A stretch of 64,000 nucleotides of DNA from CAYOSF01 sp964406605 (GTDB lineage Bacteria; Chloroflexota; Dehalococcoidia; DSTF01; RBG-16-68-14), in contig CAYOSF010000002.1 of NCBI GenBank assembly GCA_964406605.1, forward strand, positions 186,001 to 250,000, in the 5' to 3' direction. Shown here one piece after another: positions 33,863 to 41,805 of this stretch. Below the pieces are notes generated by a model that was given only the letters and a program-made list of their open reading frames with translations, searched no databases and was not told where the DNA came from. Numbering within the stretch: position 1 is the stretch's first letter; each line of letters opens with the position of its first letter. Both the position numbers and the translations under genes were made by a program.

Positions 33863-35022
33863 CGCCCCGCCTCTTCCCATATTGCCGCCAGCCGCCGTCC
33901 GGCCTCTTCCGCCGCCTTGATCAGTACCTCAGAGGCGCAGGCTATCGCTTCGTCAGGTGGCGCGAGATCCGGCGTCAGCGCAAAGACCGCGTCGAAGGGA
34001 GCGGTCACCTCGCTGCCTGATCCCTCCTGGATGCTCCCGACCAACGCAATCACCGGCTTCCCCGCTGCTCGGGCCTCGCGCGCCACTCCCGATGTCGTCT
34101 TCCCGAAACCGCTCTGGCGGTCCAGTCGCCCTTCCCCGGTGATCACCACGTCTGCCCAGCGCACCCGCTCTCCCAGCCCCACGGCCTCCGCCACCACGTC
34201 GAATCCCGCTCTCACCTCAGCCCCACAGAAGGCGATCAATCCCGCCGCCAATCCTCCCGCCGCCCCCGCTCCAGGCACGTTGGCCACGTCTATGCCCAGG
34301 TCGCGGCGCACGATCCGCCCGAAGTGCTCCAGCGCGGCGTCCAGCTCGCGGGCCATCGCCTCCGTCGCGCCCTTCTGGGGCCCGTACACGAGCGAGGCGC
34401 CGTCCGGGCCGCAGAGCGGGTTGGTGACATCCGTCGCCACGATGACCCGGCATTCACGCAGCCGCGCGTCGAGTCCGGTGGCATCGATGCGGTCCAGCCG
34501 GGCGAGCGCGGCGCCGCCGGGTGGCAGCTCTCGTCCTTCGGCGTCGAGCAGACGGGCGCCCAGCGCCTGCGCCGACCCGGTGCCGCCGTCGTTCGTGGCG
34601 CTTCCTCCAACTCCGATGATGACACGGCGGTAGCCGGCATCGAGCACCGCCCGCAGCAGTTCGCCCGTGCCGCGCGTGGAGGCCCGCCGTGGGTCGCGAT
34701 CCTCCGGTCGCAGAAGCGCCAGTCCGGACGCCGCCGCCATTTCGATAACGGCAGTCTCGACAGCACTGTCCCGCCGCTCCCCGAGGCTGCCCCAGAGGGC
34801 CCGCAGGGGTCGCCCGATCGCATCGTGGGCGTCCGCCTCGTGTAGATGACCTGCGGTAGCCTCGACCAGGGCCTCAACGGTGCCTGGCCCTCCATCTGCC
34901 AGAGGCAGCACCCCCACTTCTGCATCCGGAAGGGCGCGGCCCAGCCCTGCAACAATGGCCGCGGCGGCCTCCTTTGCGGTGAGACTGCCCTTGAACTCCT
35001 GTGGAGCAACGAGAATCCGCAT
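33859..35022 (-). CDS. glycerate kinase (GlxK/GarK family)
   Basis: About 387 residues from MRILVAPQEFKGSLTAKEAA. Further family blocks: LPLADGGPGTVEAL, VIIGVGGSATNDGGTGSAQA (about 140-160), ATDVTNPLCGPDGAS and DVVITGEGRLDRQSGFGKT. It phosphorylates D-glycerate, usually to 2-phosphoglycerate, in glyoxylate or glucarate/galactarate use. In-frame ATGs at 35031 and 35034 are alternatives, but the promoter TTGTGA-17-TATGAT (35058-35030) ends seven bases before ATG 35022, so the message may be leaderless. Confidence 0.95.
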   Translation of the reverse strand: MRILVAPQEFKGSLTAKEAAAAIVAGLGRALPDAEVGVLPLADGGPGTVEALVEATAGHLHEADAHDAIGRPLRALWGSLGERRDSAVETAVIEMAAASGLALLRPEDRDPRRASTRGTGELLRAVLDAGYRRVIIGVGGSATNDGGTGSAQALGARLLDAEGRELPPGGAALARLDRIDATGLDARLRECRVIVATDVTNPLCGPDGASLVYGPQKGATEAMARELDAALEHFGRIVRRDLGIDVANVPGAGAAGGLAAGLIAFCGAEVRAGFDVVAEAVGLGERVRWADVVITGEGRLDRQSGFGKTTSGVAREARAAGKPVIALVGSIQEGSGSEVTAPFDAVFALTPDLAPPDEAIACASEVLIKAAEEAGRRLAAIWEEAGR

Positions 35023-35029
35023 AGACGCC

Positions 35030-35058
35030 ATCATAGACCAGGCCGGCCGGCGTCACAA
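35030..35058 (-). promoter_or_regulatory. putative promoter of glycerate kinase giving a leaderless mRNA
   Basis: Minus strand: TTGTGA (35058-35053), 17 bases, TATGAT (35035-35030), then seven bases to ATG 35022. With transcription starting about seven bases past the -10, the start codon would be at or next to the 5' end; no Shine-Dalgarno site exists. Confidence 0.45.
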
Positions 35059-35096
35059 ATTCTGCAGAAATCTCTGGAAATTGGCCTTTTGGCACC

Positions 35097-35125
35097 TTGA
35101 CAAACCATATGTTGACCTTGATATT
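35097..35125 (+). promoter_or_regulatory. promoter of the nitrilase operon inside an AT-rich island
   Basis: A perfect -35 TTGACA (35097-35102), a 17-base spacer and GATATT (35120-35125). The segment 35080-35160 is strikingly AT-rich for this genome and repeats TTGAC (35097, 35112) and TTGATA-like words (35118, 35139), possible regulator contacts. GTAGGAGGG precedes the ATG at 35180. Confidence 0.6.
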
Positions 35126-35179
35126 ATTAATCTCACAGTTGATAATCTTCATATCGCGACCAGGTAGGAGGGTGATCTC

Positions 35180-36115
35180 ATGACCGGTACGACTGTGGCA
35201 GCGGTTCAGATGTGTGCCCGGCCCAGGGATGTCGACTGCAACCTGGCGAAGGCCGAATGGTACACGGAGGAGGCCGCCGACAGAGGCGCCAAGCTGGTCG
35301 TCCTCCCAGAGCTGTTCAACGTGGGCTACCACATAGGACCTGAGCTGTTCGATCTCTGGGAGACCGATGACGGTCGAACCGTCACCTGGATGAGGGAGCA
35401 GGCCTCCGCCTTCGGAACGGTCGTCGCGGGCAGCATCGCGGAGAGACGGGGGAGGCATTTGCTCAATACCCTCTTCATCGCCGAGCCGGACGGGCGGCTC
35501 CATCGCTACTCCAAGCGGCAGCCGACCAAGGCGGAACTGGCGGCCTTCGACCCCGGTAATGACGAGAACATCGTCGAGACGTCGCTGGGCCGCATCGGAC
35601 TGGTCGTCTGCGCGGACATACTGTGGGGCCGGACCCTGCTGAAACCGATGGCAGGGAAAGTCGATCTCCTGCTGCAAACGCAGGCTTCATACACGCTCGG
35701 GTCACTCGCCCGCCTGCAGTGGTGGTGGGAGAGGCGCAGGGGCCTGGTTCACGGCCCCTTGGCCCGGGCGATCGGAGCGCCGATGGTATCCGCCGGGATG
35801 GTCGGAGACATGCAGCCGGTCACGAGGCTGTTCCCCGTATCCATGTTCGGCGGCACCTATGTTATCGACGCGCAAGGCCGTACCCGCGCGGTCGTGCCCT
35901 ACTACGAAGAGGGTCTGGCCATGGCCGACGCCGTCCTCGGTTCCACCGGAGGTCAACCCCAGGCGAAGGTATTCCGAGATCCCGGACTCGGCCGCGACCT
36001 GATCGACTGTTTCGTCCGGGATCTGCCGAACATGCGCCCACGAGACGCCATCCGTCCCGACATCGAGGAGGTCGGTGAACGAAGAGAACGAGTGGGTGAG
36101 AAGGTGATGCCATGA
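35180..36115 (+). CDS. nitrilase-superfamily carbon-nitrogen hydrolase
   Basis: 311 residues with the Glu-Lys-Cys triad: LPELFNVGYHIG (Glu about 43), SKRQPTKAEL (Lys, about 116-118) and VVCADILWG (Cys about 144). It hydrolyses a C-N bond of an amide, carbamoyl or nitrile compound; the subfamily is not clear, although the distal insertion ARLQWWWERRRGLVHGPLAR is not common to amidases. First gene of a seven-gene run; the next start overlaps its stop by four bases (ATGA). Preceded by a strong promoter and ribosome-binding site. Confidence 0.92.
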   Translation: MTGTTVAAVQMCARPRDVDCNLAKAEWYTEEAADRGAKLVVLPELFNVGYHIGPELFDLWETDDGRTVTWMREQASAFGTVVAGSIAERRGRHLLNTLFIAEPDGRLHRYSKRQPTKAELAAFDPGNDENIVETSLGRIGLVVCADILWGRTLLKPMAGKVDLLLQTQASYTLGSLARLQWWWERRRGLVHGPLARAIGAPMVSAGMVGDMQPVTRLFPVSMFGGTYVIDAQGRTRAVVPYYEEGLAMADAVLGSTGGQPQAKVFRDPGLGRDLIDCFVRDLPNMRPRDAIRPDIEEVGERRERVGEKVMP

Positions 36116-36492
36116 ACCGAATCGTTGGCACCTGTCCGGTCTGCGAGGATGAGATGCGCGTCGTTCGCCTTCGCTGCCGCGGCTGCAACAGCGCGCTGGA
36201 CGGCAATTTCGAGCTCTCGCGATTCCTGCGGCTGAGCCCCGAGCAGCTCTACTTCGCCGAGACGTTCATCCGGAACCGGGGCAAGATCAAGGACGTGGAA
36301 GAGGAGTTGGGCATCTCCTATCCCACCGTCGTCGCTCGCCTGGACGAGGTGATCGGCGCCCTCGGTTTTGAGACGGAGCGCGACGACGAAGTGCTGCGGG
36401 AAGGCCGGCGCGAGATACTGGACGACCTCTCAGAGGGCCGGATTGACGCCGCTGAAGCGGCGAAGCGGCTGCGGGAACTGCAAGGAGCGTAG
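36112..36492 (+). CDS. DUF2089-family zinc-ribbon/helix-turn-helix protein
   Basis: 126 residues. CPVCEDEM and CRGCNSAL near the N-terminus form a zinc ribbon, LSPEQLYFAETFIRNRGKIK and DVEEELGISYPTVVARLDEV form a helix-turn-helix like that of sigma factors and DUF2089, and the C-terminal helix pair EILDDLSEGRIDAAEAAKRL resembles the SHOCT-type hairpin also found in the gene after next. It is probably a DNA-binding regulator of this operon. Overlaps the nitrilase by four bases and is followed two bases later by a small gene. Confidence 0.9.
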   Translation: MNRIVGTCPVCEDEMRVVRLRCRGCNSALDGNFELSRFLRLSPEQLYFAETFIRNRGKIKDVEEELGISYPTVVARLDEVIGALGFETERDDEVLREGRREILDDLSEGRIDAAEAAKRLRELQGA

Positions 36493-36494
36493 CC

Positions 36495-36725
36495 ATGGAA
36501 CTATGGAGCATGATCGAGTTGGAACTGTGCGCCCAGGCGATGGCGTCGGAGCGCGAGCCGCGGCCCCTACAACCTGTCCCTCCGGCCGCGCCCGGCTTCT
36601 GGATCGTCCGGCGGCGGCGGCTGGCCAGAAAGCTGATCGGACTGGGGCTGCGTCTGGATGCGGACGCGTCGCGCGCGGCCCTGGCAAAAGACGCAGCGCC
36701 GCGCCTCAATGGAAGCGATGCCTGA
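36495..36725 (+). CDS. small hypothetical protein of the DUF2089/SHOCT operon
   Basis: 76 residues starting three bases after the DUF2089 gene's stop codon and ending within the start of the SHOCT-like gene. The N-terminus is acidic (MELWSMIELELCAQAMASER), the middle Pro-rich, the C-terminus basic (VRRRRLARKLIGLGLRLDAD). No family is recognised. The snug fit between two real genes is the main reason to accept it. Confidence 0.6.
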   Translation: MELWSMIELELCAQAMASEREPRPLQPVPPAAPGFWIVRRRRLARKLIGLGLRLDADASRAALAKDAAPRLNGSDA

Positions 36726-37122
36726 CGAAAGAACCCGCATCCTCGAGCTTCTCCGCGACGGGAAGATAACCGTCGACGAGGCGGAGCAGCTCCTCGACGC
36801 CCTCGGCCCTGCTGGGGAGAGGGCGGAGCGCGCCGGTGGACCCCGGCCGTCCGGCGGCCCGCCCCCGTCCGGCCAGGGCCCTTCGCGTCATCTCTGCATC
36901 CGCATCACGGACCTGCACACCGGCAAGGTAAAGACCAACATCCGGATCCCCGCGCGGGGCTGGCGCCTGCTCACCAAGCTCACGCGAACCAAGCTGGGCC
37001 GCCGCTTGAGCGGCCTCACGCTGCAGGATGTCCAGCGCGCCGCCCGCGAAGGCGCGGTCGGCCACATCGTGGACGTGACCAACGACGACCGGGGCGAACG
37101 GGTGGAGATCGTCCTCGAGTAG
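36709..37122 (+). CDS. SHOCT-like domain protein (YvlB N-terminal type)
   Basis: 137 residues from ATG 36709 (ATG 36718 also possible). RTRILELLRDGKITVDEAEQ followed by LLDAL is the SHOCT-like helical hairpin seen at the N-terminus of YvlB/DUF4097 proteins. A Gly/Pro-rich linker follows, then a beta-strand region of about 70 residues (LCIRITDLHTGKVKTNIRIP) ending with HIVDVTNDDRGERVEIVLE. DUF2089 and SHOCT/DUF4097 genes often lie together and respond to envelope stress in other bacteria; that role is an inference here. It overlaps the preceding small gene by 17 bases. Confidence 0.8.
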   Translation: MEAMPDERTRILELLRDGKITVDEAEQLLDALGPAGERAERAGGPRPSGGPPPSGQGPSRHLCIRITDLHTGKVKTNIRIPARGWRLLTKLTRTKLGRRLSGLTLQDVQRAAREGAVGHIVDVTNDDRGERVEIVLE

Positions 37123-37142
37123 CGACGGGAGGGGACACGACC

Positions 37143-38672
37143 ATGACATCCGAGAAGACCATCGAGGGAGTCCTGGCAGACGCCGGCGAACTGCTCATCA
37201 CCGCGATGAACGAGAACGCCCTCCCCGGTCTGGCTGTCGGCATCGTCCACGACGGCGAGTTGGTATACGCAAGAGGCTTCGGCATGGCCGACGGAAAGAC
37301 CGAGCGCCCCGTCACGCCAGACACAGTCTTTCGCATCGGCTCGATCTCCAAGACCTTCACCGCCATCGGACTGATGCAGCTCTGGGAGCAGGGCAGGTTC
37401 AAGCTGGACGACCCGGTGAGCGGCTACCTGAAGACCTACAAGCTCGAGCATCGCGATCCGAACGCCCCTCCAATCACGTTCCGCCACTTGCTCACCCACA
37501 CCGCCGGCATCGGCGAGTTCAGGACCATCTCAGACCTGGCCCGCTTCCGCAGCACGTTCGCCCTGGGCGTCAAAGAAGGCGAACCCGTGCCGCCGCTGCG
37601 CGACTACTACCGAGGCCGCCTGGTCCCTGAGCTCTACCCCGGCGAGAAGTGGGCCTATGCCAACCACGGCTTCGCGACGCTGGGGCAATTGCTGGAGGAC
37701 ATCGCCGGCGAGACCTTCGAGCAGTACATGATCCGGCACGTTCTCGAACCGCTGGGCATGTTCCACACCGACTATCTGCGGAGCGAGAGGGTGCGCGACC
37801 AGCTCGCGACGGGCTACGCGGCGAAGAAGGGCCTGCCCACGCCGGTCAAGTACCACGAGATCGCCGTTAGACCGGCCGGGTCCATCTTCTCCAGCGTGAA
37901 CGAAATGGCCAAGTACCTCGCGGCGCTGATGAACGGCGGCACGAACCAGCACGGCAGCGTCATCAAGCCGGAGACGCTGCGTATGATGATGGAGCCCCAC
38001 TATCAGCTCGACGAGCGGCTGCCCGCCATGGGGCTCGCGTTCTGGCTGGACAGCATCGGCGGGCACCGCACCGCCGGACACGGCGGGGGCTGGCCGGGCT
38101 TTGTCTCAGCGATGCACGTCGCCCCCGACGACGGCCTGGGCATCATCGCGTTCACCAACACGAACAGCCTGGCATTGGATGCCATCGCGACGGACCTGAT
38201 GCGGCGCATGCTCGATGTCCCTGAATCGTCAGTGCAGCTCCCCCGCCCGGGCGTCCTGGAGAGCCCGCACCTGTGGCACGAGCTGTGCGGCTTCTACGGA
38301 CCCAGACCGGGCTTCATGACCAACGCCCGCGTGTGGATGGCCTTCGGCGGCGAGGCCGAGGTCATGGTGAAGCACAACCATCTGGCCGTGCGGTCCCTCG
38401 TCGGACCGGCGGCGAAGGGATTGAGGCTGTATCCCGTCGACCCCTCCGACCCGCTGTTGTTCCGGACCGAGTTCGAGAAGCTCCCCGTTCCCATCGTCTT
38501 CAAGCGCAACGAGATGGGAACGGTCGACAGGATGTGTGTGGCCGGCTTGGGCTTCACGACCGTGTACAAGCGCCCGAGAATCGAGAGCCTGCGGCTGAGA
38601 GGAACCGTCGCCGTCGCCGGGCTGGCCGCCCTGGCCGGCGCGCTGGGCTGGCGGAGCCTGCGGAGGCGCTAG
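37143..38672 (+). CDS. serine hydrolase of the class C beta-lactamase/DD-peptidase family
   Basis: 509 residues. Catalytic SISK (about 66-69 in FRIGSISKTFTAIG), the Tyr motif WAYANHG (about 170) and the KTG-equivalent HGGG in TAGHGGGWPGFVSA. Residues about 350-475 form a C-terminal beta-barrel-like domain, and a single hydrophobic helix VAVAGLAALAGALG plus basic RSLRRR closes the protein, so it may be membrane-tethered by its C-terminus. No N-terminal signal peptide is visible. Such enzymes act on peptidoglycan peptides, D-amino-acid esters or other esters. Followed with no gap by an ABC transporter. Confidence 0.92.
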   Translation: MTSEKTIEGVLADAGELLITAMNENALPGLAVGIVHDGELVYARGFGMADGKTERPVTPDTVFRIGSISKTFTAIGLMQLWEQGRFKLDDPVSGYLKTYKLEHRDPNAPPITFRHLLTHTAGIGEFRTISDLARFRSTFALGVKEGEPVPPLRDYYRGRLVPELYPGEKWAYANHGFATLGQLLEDIAGETFEQYMIRHVLEPLGMFHTDYLRSERVRDQLATGYAAKKGLPTPVKYHEIAVRPAGSIFSSVNEMAKYLAALMNGGTNQHGSVIKPETLRMMMEPHYQLDERLPAMGLAFWLDSIGGHRTAGHGGGWPGFVSAMHVAPDDGLGIIAFTNTNSLALDAIATDLMRRMLDVPESSVQLPRPGVLESPHLWHELCGFYGPRPGFMTNARVWMAFGGEAEVMVKHNHLAVRSLVGPAAKGLRLYPVDPSDPLLFRTEFEKLPVPIVFKRNEMGTVDRMCVAGLGFTTVYKRPRIESLRLRGTVAVAGLAALAGALGWRSLRRR

Positions 38673-39587
38673 ATGGGATCCCAAGGTCCGCTGTCTGAGA
38701 CCGCCTCGTGGCAGCCCGCGGTTGCGGTGTCGGAGTTGAGCAAGCGCTATCGGGGCGGTGTGCTCGCCAACGACCGGATCACCCTCTCGGTTCCCAGGGG
38801 TGCCGTCTTCGGTGTGTTGGGCCCGAACGGCGCGGGCAAGACCACGCTCGTGCGCCAGATCACCGGCGAGCTGGCTCCCACTAGTGGAGAGGTGCGCGTC
38901 CACGGCATCGACGTAGCGCGGGAGCCAATGGCTGCGAAGTCGCTCATGGGCGTCGTCCCCCAGGAGGCGACCCCGTACCAGCACCTGAAGCCGGCCGAGC
39001 ACCTCAAGCTGTTTGGCCGGCTGCACGGCCTCAGCCGGGCGGCGGCACACAAGCGGGCGGACGAGCTAATGGCGGCGCTGGGGCTTGCCGCGCACGTCAA
39101 CGTCCCTGCGATACGGCTCTCCGGCGGCCTGAAGAGGAAACTGCTCGTGGGCAACGCCCTCATGGCCGAGCCCCCCGTACTCATCCTGGACGAGCCGACC
39201 ACAGGCCTCGATCCTCACTCACGCCGCGAGGTCTGGGCCCTCCTGGAAGAGCTGAGCGGTCGAGAGACCACCGTCCTCATCACCACCCACTACATGGATG
39301 AGGCGGAAGCCCTCTGCGACAGCGTCGCCGTGATCGGTAGTGGGCGCATCCTGGCCAAGGGCTCGATCGAAGAGCTGCGCGGCCTCTGCCGCAACCGCTA
39401 CAAGGCCACCTACGGGGCGGGCAACGGGCTCCGCCGGCAGACCCTGTACGGCGACACGCACGAGGCAGTCGTCGATGAGCTGGACCGGCACGGCATCCAG
39501 GAATACACCATCGGCAAGACCACCCTGGAGGACCTGTACTTGGAGTTGACGTCTCACACGCTCCAGGAGGAGGAGGCGCATGCCTAG
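38673..39587 (+). CDS. ABC transporter ATP-binding protein (ABC-2 export type)
   Basis: 304 residues beginning immediately after the serine hydrolase stop codon. Walker A GPNGAGKTTLVRQ, signature LSGGLKRKLLVGNAL, Walker B VLILDEPTTGLDPH and H-loop TTHYMDEAEAL. The C-terminal ~80 residues form the regulatory extension common in drug, lipid and Na+ exporters of the DrrA/NatA group. Works with the permease encoded next, which its gene overlaps by eight bases. Confidence 0.95.
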   Translation: MGSQGPLSETASWQPAVAVSELSKRYRGGVLANDRITLSVPRGAVFGVLGPNGAGKTTLVRQITGELAPTSGEVRVHGIDVAREPMAAKSLMGVVPQEATPYQHLKPAEHLKLFGRLHGLSRAAAHKRADELMAALGLAAHVNVPAIRLSGGLKRKLLVGNALMAEPPVLILDEPTTGLDPHSRREVWALLEELSGRETTVLITTHYMDEAEALCDSVAVIGSGRILAKGSIEELRGLCRNRYKATYGAGNGLRRQTLYGDTHEAVVDELDRHGIQEYTIGKTTLEDLYLELTSHTLQEEEAHA

Positions 39588-40311
39588 GCTCGTTGAGGAC
39601 GCAGCCCTCATCACGTGGATGGAGGCCCTCAAGATCAGGGCCTCGCCGGCGGCCTTCTTCCTGTCCATCGTGATCGCGCCGCTGGGGTTCCTCTTGTTCG
39701 CCAAGGCGATGACCCCGCCGGGTTTCGACACCGGCGTGCGCCTTGTCACGGGCTCGCTGGTCTTCGGTCTCGGTTTGATGTCGGTGAACCTGCTGGCCCA
39801 GTTCATCCTCTCGGAGCGCTTCAACAACGAAATGAAGCTCTTCGTTGCGTCGCCGGTCCACCCCCTGTCCTACATGGGCGGCGTGACCGCCTACAGCGTC
39901 GTCCAGGCGCTCGTCACCGCGAGCATCATGCTGAGCTTCGCGCCCGTCTTCGGCATCCACATCGAGCTCAGTTTCTGGCTCATCCCGATGATCCTGCTGA
40001 CCGCCCTTTCGATGACCGGCATAGCGATCGTGATAGGCACCTGGGCATCCAGCATGGAAGCGGGCAACATGCTCGCCAACACCTTCGGGATCATCGTCGT
40101 CATGCTCTCGCCCGTCTACTACCCGATCGAGCGGCTGCCGGAGTGGCTGGAGTGGGTGGCCAGGCTCTCGCCTTACACGCACGCGGGCAGAGCCATCAAC
40201 AGCGTCCTATCCGGGGAAGGCGGCTTTGGCGTGGAGATGCTGATCCTGACCGGCATCACAGCTGTCGGCCTCACCGTCGGCGCGCTTGGGTTGCGCTGGC
40301 ACGAGACATAA
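39580..40311 (+). CDS. ABC-2 type transporter permease
   Basis: 243 residues with about six transmembrane helices, including AAFFLSIVIAPLGFLLFAKA at about residue 20, GSLVFGLGLMSVNLLAQFIL and the last, EMLILTGITAVGLTVGALGL. Family block: PVYYPIERLPEWLEWVARLSP (described in part), the LSP(V/I)xYP...LPxxL signature of ABC-2 permeases. Partner of the preceding ATPase; substrate unknown. Last gene of the operon that begins at 35180. Confidence 0.93.
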   Translation: MPRLVEDAALITWMEALKIRASPAAFFLSIVIAPLGFLLFAKAMTPPGFDTGVRLVTGSLVFGLGLMSVNLLAQFILSERFNNEMKLFVASPVHPLSYMGGVTAYSVVQALVTASIMLSFAPVFGIHIELSFWLIPMILLTALSMTGIAIVIGTWASSMEAGNMLANTFGIIVVMLSPVYYPIERLPEWLEWVARLSPYTHAGRAINSVLSGEGGFGVEMLILTGITAVGLTVGALGLRWHET

Positions 40312-40336
40312 CGACCGGCCGGCCCCGGCGGAGTCC

Positions 40337-40380
40337 TGGTTCCAGGTTCTCGGTTCCAGGTTGTAAGTTCTAGGTTCTGG
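40337..40380. repeat. short degenerate direct repeats
   Basis: About three imperfect copies of a 14-base word of the type GGTTCCAGGTTCT/CGG in a row between two convergent genes. No coding frame or strong hairpin. Probably slippage-derived. Confidence 0.4.
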
Positions 40381-40404
40381 GCTCCCGGTCCATCGCGGTG
40401 CCCT

Positions 40405-41613
40405 CTAGTCGCCCTCTTCCGCCACAAGGATGACGCCCTCCGCCACGAGCTCGTCGACCTCAGCCTCACTGAACCCGCGCTCCAGCAGCACCTCGCGGCT
40501 GTGCTCGCCGTGGCGCGGCCCCAGCCCGCGGATGTAGCCCGGCGTCTCGCTCATCTTCACCGGCACGCCCACCAGAGGAAGGGGGTCCTTCCCGGGCCGT
40601 TCCACCTGCTCGATGTAGCCGTTCGCGACCACCTGCGGGTCGTTGGTGACGTCTTCGTAGTCCTGCACCAGGTCCGCCAGGAGATCGAACTCCCGGAAGC
40701 GCTTCAGCCATTCCCGCGCGGGCTTGGTGGCGAATATCTCATCGAAGTGGGCGATCAGCCCGGTTCCGTTCTTGGCCCGGTCTATGTCGGTCTTGTAGCG
40801 GGGGTCGTCCACCAGTTCGGGCTCACCCAGCGCCTTGCACACACCGGGCCAGAAGCGCTGCTCCAGCATGCCCAGCGCGACGTACTTGCCGTCGCCGCAT
40901 CGATACGTGGTCCACGTCGGCCCGAAGGCGCCGCGGGGCTGGCGACGTGGAAGATGGCCGCTCCACAGGTAGCTGCTGATGTTGAAGGACTGGAGGGCGA
41001 CCTGAGTGCCCAGGAGGGATACGTTCACCTCCTGGCCCTCGCCCGTCCGCTCGCGATGGAACAAGGCCAGCATGGTGCCGTAAGCCCCCATGATCGCCCC
41101 CACCTGGTCCGCCTGCGGGACGGAGACAGGCAGTGGCGGGTCGTCCGGCTCCCCGGTCACCCACATAATGCCGCCTCGGGCCTGCCCGATCATGTCGAAC
41201 GACCGCAGCCCGGCCTCCGGGCCCTCCTTGCCGTAGCCGGAAGCGTGCACGTAAATGATGCGAGGATTGACCTGCTTCAGCGCTTCGTAGTCCAGCCCCA
41301 GGCCCTCCATCGCGCCTACCCGGAGGTTGTTCAGCACCACGTCGCTGTCGCGCACCAGCCGGAGGAACGCCTCCTTCCCCTTCGGGTGCTTGAGGTCCAG
41401 AGCGAGGGAGCGCTTTCCGCGGTTGTGCGTCTCATAGTACGGGCTGTGGCCCGTCTGCCGCCGGTACAGGAACATCCTGCCCGGGTCGGGCGCCTTCGGA
41501 GCTTCGATCTTGACGACGTCCGCCCCCATGTCGGCCAGCATGGCCGTCGCATAGGGTCCCTGCTGCCAGACGGTCAGGTCCAGGACGCGGATGCCCTCCA
41601 GTGCGGATGCCAT
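40405..41613 (-). CDS. CaiB/BaiF family (type III) CoA-transferase
   Basis: 402 residues. The N-terminal block LEGIRVLDLTVWQQGPYATA leading into MLADMGADVVKIEAP, then RGKRSLALDLKHPKGKEAFL, LVRDSDVVLNNLRVGAMEGLG and NPRIIYVHASGYGKEGPEAG are diagnostic of the interlocked-ring CoA-transferases (formyl-CoA transferase, BaiF, alpha-methylacyl-CoA racemase). It moves CoA between two carboxylic acids through an Asp-bound anhydride. GTAGGAGGAG precedes the ATG. Single gene, convergent with the ABC-2 permease. Substrate is not deducible. Confidence 0.95.
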   Translation of the reverse strand: MASALEGIRVLDLTVWQQGPYATAMLADMGADVVKIEAPKAPDPGRMFLYRRQTGHSPYYETHNRGKRSLALDLKHPKGKEAFLRLVRDSDVVLNNLRVGAMEGLGLDYEALKQVNPRIIYVHASGYGKEGPEAGLRSFDMIGQARGGIMWVTGEPDDPPLPVSVPQADQVGAIMGAYGTMLALFHRERTGEGQEVNVSLLGTQVALQSFNISSYLWSGHLPRRQPRGAFGPTWTTYRCGDGKYVALGMLEQRFWPGVCKALGEPELVDDPRYKTDIDRAKNGTGLIAHFDEIFATKPAREWLKRFREFDLLADLVQDYEDVTNDPQVVANGYIEQVERPGKDPLPLVGVPVKMSETPGYIRGLGPRHGEHSREVLLERGFSEAEVDELVAEGVILVAEEGD

Positions 41614-41805
41614 AGTCGAAGCTCCTCCTACCTCAGTTTGTCGCGCGCGGCGTCTGGCGCCGGGTCTGCCAGGTTGTCAATCGCACGTTCCCACGCGCTG
41701 GGAGTATAAGTGGCCGGCGGTGGAGTCGCAAGCGCCCGCCGGGTGCCCGCACGGCGTCGGGGCCGGCCGTCCTCCGTCGCTTCGTCCCTGTGCTAGAATC
41801 GCCCC

